NCBI RefSeq assembly: GCF_000152965.1
Contig: NZ_AANB01000005.1
Span: 1 to 64,000, forward strand
DNA length: 64,000 nucleotides
DNA from: Roseobacter sp. MED193
GTDB taxonomy: Bacteria; Pseudomonadota; Alphaproteobacteria; Rhodobacterales; Rhodobacteraceae
Direction of reading: 5' to 3'
Shown: positions 27,291-34,139 of the stretch, piece by piece
Layout: each line of letters starts with the position of its first letter
Position numbering within the stretch: the stretch's first letter is position 1
Position numbers and translations under genes: made by a program
Notes under the pieces: model-generated
Databases searched by the model: none
Seen by the model: only the letters and a program-made list of their open reading frames with translations
What the model was told of the DNA's origin: nothing

Positions 27291-27943
27291 TGTGATGTCA
27301 CTTTCTTTTTGGCGGTTATGTGCGGCTCCGTTACTTGCATTGCTTTGCCCTGCAATGGAAAACGGATGGGCAGCCCGCAGCATGTTTCCGCCTGCAAAAA
27401 GCGACCGATAGCTAAAGTAGATGTCTGGAATACTGCCAGCAAAGCAGGTGCCATCAGGGCAGGCTATCCGCTCCAGACAGCTGCGAGACGCAACCCCGTG
27501 ATACACAGACGGGGCCGAATTCGTTTGTTCAATACGCGCCTCTAGCAGGTTTTCACGGAAGACATCGGCCTCTATTGCCTTTGGCAATCCGAATGCCGAG
27601 CGGCGTCGCAGTTTTACCAACCCACTTTCCCCTTTCGCGGGCCAGGTATAGGCGGGAAGATCCCAATATAGGCAATCAGGTTGGTGTTTCTCTAGGATCG
27701 AACGAAGCGCTGGGAACTGAGCGGGCAAATAGCCGTCATCGTCACCGATCACACTCACAAAGTCACCGGTGCTGCTCCGCAAAGCAAACTCGAAGTTTGC
27801 ACGCATGGATGTTCTTTCCGGCGTTCGAATATATTTGAGCCTCGGGTCGTTGAACGAGGCGACCACATCCGCTGTATCGTCCAAGCTGCAATTGTCGCTG
27901 ACAATGATTTCCAACCTGTCGTCATCTATTTCTAGTGCAGTGC
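27291..27943 (-). pseudogene. N-terminal part of a GT2-type glycosyltransferase, broken at both ends
   Basis: Reading leftward, the frame contains DDDRLEIIVSDNCSLDDT and FVSVIGDDDGYLPAQ, the nucleotide-sugar-binding and DxD parts of family 2 glycosyltransferases, then KLRRRSAFGLPK. The first about 30 residues of the domain (the usual VSVIIPTYN start) are missing: upstream of about 27943 the sequence becomes an IS6 transposase fragment. On the other side it is interrupted by the IS3 element, with the rest at 25742-26059. It therefore encodes no working enzyme. Confidence 0.85.
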
Positions 27944-28091
27944 GTAACTCACGACGATCCCGCGCTCTGCAAGCAGATCTTCGATGTCTCGCAGGCTGAG
28001 AGCAAAGCGATGGTAAACCCAAACCGCGTAGGAAATCACAGAACGCGGGAAACGCGTAGCCCTTAAGGCGGGGTCGGGAAAGCTGGTTCAT
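27944..28091 (-). pseudogene. N-terminal fragment of an IS6-family transposase
   Basis: On the minus strand the sequence reads MNQLSRPRLKGY, then after a one-base insertion (near 28050) RFPRSVISYAVW, VYHRFALSLRDIEDLL and AERGIVVSY, the unmistakable N-terminus of IS6/IS26-type transposases. It stops at the codon for VVSY and runs straight into glycosyltransferase sequence. The matching remainder lies on the opposite strand from 28995. The usual IS6 terminal repeat was not recognised upstream (28092-28193). Confidence 0.8.
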
Positions 28092-28193
28092 CACTGCCAC
28101 GCGCTAAGCTCGACCAGAAACATGGTCAACAACTTCACGATGCCTGGCTGAAAATGCTCAGCGCGACGAGAGAGACCGCCCTGCCCTATTGTC

Positions 28194-28550
28194 TCAGGCG
28201 GCCGGACTGCTCAGCAGGCGTAACAGCATTTGGCGCACATGATCCTGCCCTCCATAGAAGATTGCCAGAACCCGAACGATCTCGGCCTTCTCTTCGACTT
28301 GAAACCAGTAAATTGCACGCTCCAGTGTCAGATGGCGCAATCCTGGTAATAGGTCATCATGGATCTCCCCTCGATACGGGGCTGTGGCAATGCGCTCCAT
28401 CATATCTAGAATTCTGCCAACCCGATCAACGGCCTGTGCGGCGGCCACCGATCGCGTCTCACCAAATTCAACATAGCTATCCGCCAGGTGGTCGAACAAT
28501 AGATCAATGTCGCGCTCAGCCTCCGCTGAGACCTCAATGGTCCAGGCCAT
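28194..28550 (-). CDS. parE: RelE/ParE-family toxin
   Basis: A 118-residue toxin of the RelE/ParE superfamily: WTIEVSAEAERDIDLLFDHL at the start, ATAPYRGEIHDDLLPGLRHL in the centre and ILAIFYGG-like RVLAIFYGGQDHVRQML at the end. These toxins cleave ribosome-bound mRNA (RelE) or poison gyrase (ParE); the sequence does not decide which. Its ATG lies 17 bases inside the antitoxin gene, the usual coupling. Confidence 0.88.
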   Translation of the reverse strand: MAWTIEVSAEAERDIDLLFDHLADSYVEFGETRSVAAAQAVDRVGRILDMMERIATAPYRGEIHDDLLPGLRHLTLERAIYWFQVEEKAEIVRVLAIFYGGQDHVRQMLLRLLSSPAA

Positions 28551-28809
28551 ACGCCCGCCGTTTATCCTCTAGCCGTTTAGCCATGCGGGATCTGAACGTC
28601 TTTGCGTCCACAAAGGGGCCTTTCGCCCGCTCCTGCAGCACTGCCCGAAGTGCCTCTGTGTCGACGCGCTCGGCCTCTTGTCGCTGCCGGACCAGTTCAA
28701 TCCCGTGCTGGGCTACGGCGCTGAGCGACGAAAATAGGCCCTGCTCAACAAGGTCTTTGGCAAACTCCGCTTGGGCGTCTGGTAAAGATATGGATGTTTT
28801 GATCGTCAT
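28534..28809 (-). CDS. parD: ParD/CopG-type antitoxin
   Basis: A 91-residue protein beginning MTIKTSISLPDAQAEFAKDL, a ribbon-helix-helix DNA-binding start, followed by an acidic and basic helical tail (EALRAVLQERAKG) that would wrap the toxin. ATG 28809 is chosen because ggagg stands 7 bases upstream; the longer frame would need TTG. It likely represses its own promoter in the gap upstream (28810-28990), which otherwise holds nothing clear. The pair sits inside the segment bounded by the two IS6 transposase halves. Confidence 0.88.
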   Translation of the reverse strand: MTIKTSISLPDAQAEFAKDLVEQGLFSSLSAVAQHGIELVRQRQEAERVDTEALRAVLQERAKGPFVDAKTFRSRMAKRLEDKRRAYGLDH

Positions 28810-28994
28810 GAGAGCCTCCAATATCCACAGTATGACGCAGTCATACCAAAATCAAGTGTCAGAATGCAACAACCCGCAGCGCGGGCTCAATCCGTTTCAC
28901 TTTGAGGTTGGGGAAAGCCAGCAACTGACCGGCAGGGCTTTCGTGTATATTGACATAGATTGCCAGAAGGCCCGCAGGATCGGCGATGTAGAAC

Positions 28995-29551
28995 ACGTTC
29001 CGGGCCTGGATGAGAAAGTTTGGGGCTCAAATGGCGAACTGGGTCAGAGCTGCGCGCAGGAAACCTTCCGACAAATTGCACTTGGATGAGGTGGTGATCA
29101 TGATCCGTGGTGTGAAACATTGGCTTTGGCGCGCGATGGACAGTGAGGGGCAAGTTCTCGACATCTTGGTGCAATCGCGTCGAAACGCCCGCGCCGCCAA
29201 ACGGTTCATTTCAAGGTTGGTCGCCCGCTGGGGCGTGCCAAGGGTGATCATAACAGATAGGCTGAGAAGCTACGGTGCCGCCCTGCGAAAGCTTGCGTTA
29301 GGTGTGGATCACCGGGCGCATAAGGGCCTGAATATCCGGATCGAAGGCACGCATAGACCGACGCGGAAACGAGAGAAAATACAAGGTCGTTTCAAGTCAG
29401 CTCGCCAGGCCCAGAGATTTCTAGTCGTCCATGATGAAGCCGCAAATCTGTTCCGTCCTTGTCGCCACAAATAACCGCCTCAACCTACCGCCAGAAACGG
29501 GCATCCGCATTTCGGCAATGGAATGAATGCGCTATCGAAATGGCCGATTGA
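28995..29551 (+). pseudogene. C-terminal fragment of an IS6-family transposase
   Basis: On the plus strand the frame reads TFRAWMRKFGAQ, LHLDEVVIMIRGVKHWLWRA, IITDRLRSYGAALRK and the E of IRIEGTHRPTRKRE: all three DDE residues of an IS6 catalytic core. It begins exactly at the codon where the opposed fragment at 27944 ends. A one-base deletion near 29466 breaks the frame; the natural C-terminus (TASTYRQKRASAFRQWNE) continues in another frame to TGA 29551. The following 190 bases hold no gene. Confidence 0.85.
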
Positions 29552-29747
29552 AACGGCATGGCTCGACTACTTCTTAGGCGGAGAAAACAACATGACAATG
29601 CCAGGTAAGCTATTACGTGAAGCGTTTGACCGCATGATTTCAGTTTGAGCGCAGGTTCGCCAAACGGGTGTTGACTGCGCTCTTGCTTCGGGTCCCTTCC
29701 AGAATGGCACCCATGAAGACTTTTGCCATTGGGCTGCAAATATTACC

Positions 29748-29773
29748 TAAAAAATGACCGCGCAAATGCGCGG
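29748..29773 (-). terminator. Rho-independent terminator after the binding-protein remnant
   Basis: Read on the minus strand, ccgcgca aa-type hairpin arms (29758-29764 and 29767-29773) are followed by attttttagg. It lies about 25 bases after the stop of the truncated substrate-binding protein gene and is probably that gene's original terminator. Confidence 0.75.
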
Positions 29774-29797
29774 CCATCTAGTTGGAGAGGTTTCCTG

Positions 29798-30088
29798 TTA
29801 GCCATTGATCCAGCTACTAACGATTTCGGCGTTATCCTCGATCCATTCTTCGGCCACTTCCTGCGGATCGCGCTTGTTCTCAAACATTTCGACAATCCAA
29901 CCGTTGATTTCATCACCGGTGAACTGAACGTTCTTCAGCATTGTCGCCACGGCTGGGTTCCGGTCATAAAGTGACTTGGAAAAAGCGACAAATACGTCGT
30001 TGGGAGCGATTACGCATTCGAACTCTGACACTTCCAGCCAGTTCTCGGCTTCAAGATCAACATCCTCGCACCCATCAAAACGTTCAGG
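29798..30088 (-). pseudogene. 3' fragment of a glycine-betaine-type ABC binding protein
   Basis: About 97 codons reading NDVFVAFSKSLYDRNPAVA, MLKNVQFTGDEINGWIVEM and AEEWIEDNAEIVSSWING, which match the C-terminus of OpuAC/ProX-type betaine- or proline-betaine-binding proteins. Upstream of about 30088 the sequence is the IS3 transposase, so the signal peptide and most of the protein are gone. The apparent ATG at 30109 belongs to transposase sequence in another frame. Confidence 0.75.
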
Positions 30089-31209
30089 TTCTTCAGGGTT
30101 TGATGCCATTGTTCGATCTTACCTTGTGTCTGAGGGTGATACGGCGCACCGCGTGACTGCTTCATACCATTGTCCTGTAACCATTCAGCCAAGTCGGCAG
30201 AGACATAACTTGAGCCGTTGTCACTGAGCAATCTTGGTTTGTGAACGACATGGACCTGATCACAGCCAGATGCCTGCAAGGCCAGGTCGAGGGTGCCTGT
30301 CACATCCTCAGCCCGCATGGTCGTGCAGAGCTTCCACGAGATGATGTCGCGGCTGTAATCGTCTAAGATCGTGCTGAGATAGAACCAGCCCAACCCCAGA
30401 ACCTTAAGATAGGTAAAGTCGGTCTGCCAAAGTTGGTTGATGGCCGTTGTTTTATGCTCGAACTCATTTGCGGCTTTCAGCACGATGAACGCAGGGCTGG
30501 TGATCAGGTCATATGCCTTGAGCGTGCGATACACCGTGGATTCCGATACAAAGTACCGTTCTTGGTCTGTGAAGGTCACCGCCAACTCGCGGGGTGACAG
30601 CTCTGTCTCCTTCACGGCGAAGCTGACGACCTTGCGCTTCACCTCCTCAGGGACGCGGTTCCAAACGTGTTTGGGCTTTGGAGATTGATCCTCAAGACCC
30701 GCTGCGCCGCGTTGCAGGTATAGGTCGTACCAGCGGTAGAACGTTGTGCGGGGAATGCCGAGCTTAGCCAATGTTCGACGCGCTGACAGATGGCTGTCTT
30801 CGACCAACCGGATGATCTCCAGCTTCACAGATGCAGGGTATCTCATTCTTGGTCGCCCCCATCCCCGACCATGCTTTTTTTTGAGCAGCCGAAGCTCGAG
30901 CGTTTGCTCCGCCACGACCTCTTTCAGATCACGAGCTTCGCGCCGCAGTTCCTTGACCTCGTCGGTGGTCGCTGCACGTGCTGTGTCACCGGCAAGCCGC
31001 TTCTTCCCGGCTTCCATGAAGTCTTTGGACCACTTGTAGTAAACGCCCTGGGAAATCCCCTCACGACGGCAAAGCTCTGCAATGCTGTCTTCGCCACGCA
31101 GGCCATCCAGAACGATCCTGATCTTCTCCTCAGAAGAATACTGTTTGCGCGTAGCCCGTTTGATGTCTTTGACGATCTTCTCGCTGGGGCTCTTTGGTGT
31201 CTGTCTCAT
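30010..31209 (-). pseudogene. IS3-family transposase, fused OrfAB, C-terminus lost
   Basis: OrfA part (about residues 1-90: SSEEKIRIVLDGLRGEDSIAEL, EVVAEQTLELRLLKKK) and OrfB part (MRYPASVKLEIIRLVE, D in LWQTDFTYLK, D in RLLSDNGSSYVS, E in HPQTQGKIEQWHQTLK) lie in one frame. They are joined at a run of eight A residues (30874-30881 region); with seven the two would need frameshifting, so this copy may have gained a base. After HQTLKN the frame reads into foreign sequence and about 70 residues of the normal C-terminus are missing. ATG 31209 is preferred, with gaggag upstream. Confidence 0.82.
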
Positions 31210-31295
31210 CTTCCACTCCTCAGTGGTTACGATGAGCCAAGAACACTCTCTTATCAAATACCGCTATTTGGACCCATAGGCGCTGACGTCAGACA
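30089..31295 (-). mobile_element. Truncated IS3-family element
   Basis: The right boundary is the terminus tgtctgacgtcagcg read on the complement from 31295; directly beyond it starts the mobC fragment. The left boundary is lost: the transposase stops after the codons for HQTLKN at about 30089 and continues as unrelated binding-protein sequence. The element thus lacks the end of its transposase and its right inverted repeat, so it cannot move by itself. Confidence 0.8.
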
Positions 31296-31435
31296 CGGTC
31301 AAGTAGCAACCATCTTGCGAGAGTGGTCGGCGACAGGCCCCTATCCCGTGCTCGACCTTCTAAAACGCTATACGCTGCTGCCGAGATTTTGACCCCCAGT
31401 TGTCGTTTTTCTCCTGAACCTGTTTCTTTTGTCAT
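31289..31435 (-). pseudogene. Truncated second copy of mobC
   Basis: The frame MTKETGSGEKRQLGVKIS ... SPTTLARWLLLDR matches the N-terminus of the mobC at 9729-10136 closely at both DNA and protein level, then is cut by the end of the IS3 element, which supplies the stop (GTC TGA). Divergence is several per cent, so it is a related rather than identical mobilisation locus. Confidence 0.85.
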
Positions 31436-31515
31436 ATCTTGTTCCTTTGTGGTTTGGCTATCAACACAACTTGCTGGTAGAAAACACGTTGGAAGAACGA
31501 TGCATGAAACAAACT
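31436..31515. repeat. oriT: Second copy of the candidate oriT region
   Basis: Near-copy of 10137-10216, including tatcaaca/tgctggta arms and the string aacgatgcatgaaacaaact. Similarity ends abruptly after 31515. It shows that a second mobilisable element of the same kind once lay here. Confidence 0.7.
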
Positions 31516-32072
31516 CGGTGCTGTCGCATTAACCGGTGTTCACTTGCCCTTGTTGGACTTAGGGCATAGGTGACGACGCCGTAACATAGGCCTTTGGGCA
31601 ATGCTGTTCGCGGGTGGCACAACGGAAGCCTTTAACAACCTTTTCGCCGTGGCTCTATTTGGTGCAGGGTTTCTGTCTCATTGACGCTGACGTCAGACAA
31701 TTTCCCGCAGCCGGGTCAGCATTTTCCGAATGTGGACTTGACCGCCAAAGAACACTGTCAGATTTCCAACGACCCTCCGGATCATGTGCGGTATTGAGGC
31801 GCAGGTGACACAGACTGCGGGGAGCCCGCTACAAGTCTTGCCCTTACGGGCCATCTAATTGACCCGGTGCCTTTGGGCACAAAAACCATCGTTTACCAGC
31901 CGGTATGGACCGCAGCAGACGGCTGGGCGACCACTGGACGGCAACACTTCGTCAATAATCCTTATCAATTTGAAAACAAGAGCCCACTTTTTGCCACATC
32001 TTGTTCCCAAGCTGCACCTTCCGCGGCCTTAGCCCTGATCTCCAACACAGTTATTACTGCGAGGAGTAAGCT
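31516..32072. other. Remnant-filled gap with a second IS end and a toxin tail
   Basis: No intact gene is seen. The terminus tgtctgacgtcagcg recurs on the complement at 31699-31685, in the same orientation as the end at 31295, so it is probably a relic of another copy or a related IS. Next to it is the toxin remnant described separately. A short frame around 31590-31680 (MLFAGGTTEAFNNLFAVALF) looks like a piece of a membrane protein but cannot be assigned. Confidence 0.5.
31693..31790 (-). pseudogene. C-terminal remnant of another RelE/ParE-type toxin
   Basis: On the minus strand the sequence reads VFFGGQVHIRKMLTRLREIV, the same C-terminal signature as the intact toxin at 28194 (FYGGQDHVRQMLLRL). 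The upstream part is missing and the stop is supplied by the IS terminus. It is a short match judged by eye. Confidence 0.5.
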
Positions 32073-32597
32073 ATGCGCGATCTGCTAAAGGGCATAATCC
32101 CAACGGCAAAACGCAAAGTCGCACATCGGGTGAACGCAAGTTACGGCAACCTGGCAAAAGCCATTGTTACCGCCGCAGCCATAACAATGGCCCTGTTTAG
32201 CACAACCAGTTCAGCCACAGCGGCAGGTCAGGCCCCTTATGTGGTGGGAAGCGATCGAGGCGGTTTTGTCCGAGATCGTCTTATTGAACTGCGTGAACTG
32301 CGCTCATCCGGGCGGCGCGTAGAGATCCGGGGGCGGGTATGCTATTCGACCTGCACCATGTTGCTGGGTCTGCCCAATACCTGCATCTCACCCAGAACCA
32401 CCTTTGGGTTTCATGGCCCTTCAAAGAGTGGCCAACGCCTGTCTGCTGAAAAGTTCGACCACTACTCGCGCATCATCGCTTCCACCTACCCACAGAAACT
32501 GAACTCGTGGTACATGCAGACCGGCCGCATGCGGATCGACGGTGTCTACAAAATTAGGGGGAGCGAACTCATCCGGATGGGGGTCCGGGCCTGCTGA
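32073..32597 (+). CDS. Exported hypothetical protein, ClpP-like fold suspected
   Basis: A 174-residue protein with a long basic N-terminus followed by a hydrophobic segment (KAIVTAAAITMALFSTT) and an AA-rich cleavage region, so it is probably exported. The mature part contains VEIRGRVCYSTCTMLLGLPN and TTFGFHGPS, which recall the crotonase/ClpP-like periplasmic proteins (COG3904 type), with a serine-cysteine stretch where the nucleophile elbow would be. gaggag lies 8 bases before the ATG. Function unknown; it is separated from the T6SS genes by orientation and is not evidently part of them. The 135 bases after it are empty. Confidence 0.6.
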   Translation: MRDLLKGIIPTAKRKVAHRVNASYGNLAKAIVTAAAITMALFSTTSSATAAGQAPYVVGSDRGGFVRDRLIELRELRSSGRRVEIRGRVCYSTCTMLLGLPNTCISPRTTFGFHGPSKSGQRLSAEKFDHYSRIIASTYPQKLNSWYMQTGRMRIDGVYKIRGSELIRMGVRAC

Positions 32598-32733
32598 GCA
32601 AAGTTTTCTCAAGCGGCAAGTTGGGCTATTCCAGAGTTCCTGAAACGATCACAGCGCACTGCAAAACTGGGTGCAGACACCCACTCCGGTATGCACAGAC
32701 AAATACTTGGCGCTCCAAAGGGCGGCCAAGGCG

Positions 32734-33456
32734 TCAAATCACATCCACGACGATGTGGGAGATATTGTCAGCGCCGCCACCGTCCAGCGCGATCTGCAAC
32801 AGCCGATCACCAACAGTTTCCAGCGGGGTATTTGAAAGCACATCCTGCAATATGGGAAAGGTAGCGTATTTGGTCAGCCCATCCGAGCAAATGAGAAACC
32901 GATCTCCGGTTTCGACAATACCGCGCACCTTATCCAACTCCAGCTCCTCGCCAACCCCGACAGCGCGGGTGATGGCGTTGGAATGAGGGTGTTGTTCTGC
33001 TTCGTCCCAGTCCATCTTTCCAGCCAGAACATAGTCAGCCACGGCCGAGTGATCACAGGTCAACATTTCAATAATGCCATCTCTTAGCCTATAGATCCGA
33101 CTGTCGCCGGCCCACAGACACAGAAAATGCCCATTTGCCAAGACAAGAGCCGCAACCGTGGCACCGATCGTGCCCCCGCCCCGTGCGGCGGTCTCTGCCT
33201 GAATTGCCCGATGGGCGCCTTGAATTTTGTCGCGCAACCCATGCATTTTTTCAGTTGGATCTAGAGAGACAGGCAAAGAAGCGACACTGTCCACAATGAG
33301 AGAACTGGCAAAATCCCCTGCCTGGTGCCCGCCCATTCCGTCTGAGACCAACCAAATGTGATGCTCGGGGAGGGCAAGGATTGCGTCCTCGTTTACCTTC
33401 CGCTTCAAACCTACATGGGTCTGAGCCGCATATCGGTATGTCCTGACATCTGTCAT
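32734..33456 (-). CDS. pppA: T6SS-associated PP2C protein phosphatase
   Basis: A 240-residue PPM/PP2C-type Ser/Thr phosphatase. Metal-site motifs are KVNEDAIL, LVSDGMGGHQAG, FLICSDGLTKYA and GGADNIS. In T6SS clusters PppA opposes the kinase PpkA, dephosphorylating FHA proteins and lowering secretion. Start 33456 is chosen because its ATG overlaps the tagF stop as ATGA. It is the last gene of the T6SS run; no PpkA kinase is present in the window, although tagH is. Confidence 0.92.
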   Translation of the reverse strand: MTDVRTYRYAAQTHVGLKRKVNEDAILALPEHHIWLVSDGMGGHQAGDFASSLIVDSVASLPVSLDPTEKMHGLRDKIQGAHRAIQAETAARGGGTIGATVAALVLANGHFLCLWAGDSRIYRLRDGIIEMLTCDHSAVADYVLAGKMDWDEAEQHPHSNAITRAVGVGEELELDKVRGIVETGDRFLICSDGLTKYATFPILQDVLSNTPLETVGDRLLQIALDGGGADNISHIVVDVI

Positions 33457-34139
33457 ATCGGTTGGGCCTCCCGCCAAATAGGGGCTGCAAGATCAAACAA
33501 CCCGGACCCCGCCCGCCCCAGCGGGAGATCCGCTGTGATCAGCATCCGCGGTCCACTGTCCAAATAGGTACTCCACAGGCAACACCGAGGCGTTTGTTTC
33601 GCCAACAAGGCACCGGCCAGTTGGGGTGCAACCCCAGATCCGTCCTCTCGGCTTCCCGTCAACACCAGCGTATCCCCGTCCTGCCGCAAGGGGGGGCAAT
33701 CCTCGGATCCAGCTGTCGCAAGAGACTGAAGATCTTCTTCCAGCCTATCTTTGGTCATGCCATCTTCAAGCGTCGAAAGCGCAATGTTTTCCAGCGCCTC
33801 AAACAAGCTGCCCTCGCGCAGATGGTCCAGCGCCGGGGGGCCGGGGGATTCAAGTGGCATCACCAGGGTCAGGGGGAACCGACGGCCCACGCGATCCACC
33901 GAAGGCATCAAGACCCCCATGATCTTGCTGGGCCCGGCCAAATCAGCCGTCAGGGTAAACCGCCATAGGGGGGCTGACATGTAATGGGCGTCAAACCCCG
34001 CCCCGTAGAGGGCCTGCCCCTCCATGATCAACTGTTGCAGCCAGTTGTCCCAGACCCGCACAAAACTGCTCGCCACATTGAGCCGGAAGAAATCTCCGAC
34101 CTCGGGCATCTTGCCGAAGGCTCCGCCACCTGCCGCCAT
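33453..34139 (-). CDS. tagF: T6SS regulator TagF
   Basis: A 228-residue TagF/ImpM protein: GAFGKMPEVGDFFRLN at the start, VWDNWLQQLIMEG, and the conserved FPLTLVMPL and PRCCLWSTYLDSGPRML near the end. TagF binds the FHA protein and represses T6SS activity after translation. Its ATG shares a base with the tssM stop (TAATG) and its stop overlaps pppA, so tssM-tagF-pppA are translated together. Confidence 0.93.
   Translation of the reverse strand: MAAGGGAFGKMPEVGDFFRLNVASSFVRVWDNWLQQLIMEGQALYGAGFDAHYMSAPLWRFTLTADLAGPSKIMGVLMPSVDRVGRRFPLTLVMPLESPGPPALDHLREGSLFEALENIALSTLEDGMTKDRLEEDLQSLATAGSEDCPPLRQDGDTLVLTGSREDGSGVAPQLAGALLAKQTPRCCLWSTYLDSGPRMLITADLPLGRAGSGLFDLAAPIWREAQPI

Noticed and set aside
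28092-28193. IS6 terminal inverted repeat next to the transposase fragments
   Set aside because: No recognisable IS6 end was seen here or after 29551; the ends appear lost or too diverged.
29798-30109. Start codon at 30109 giving a 103-residue protein
   Set aside because: The first codons are transposase DNA in another frame, so the apparent gene is a chance join at the IS boundary.
31590-31680. Short hydrophobic frame as a real small membrane protein
   Set aside because: It has no ribosome site and ends at an IS terminus; it is more likely a piece of a destroyed transporter.
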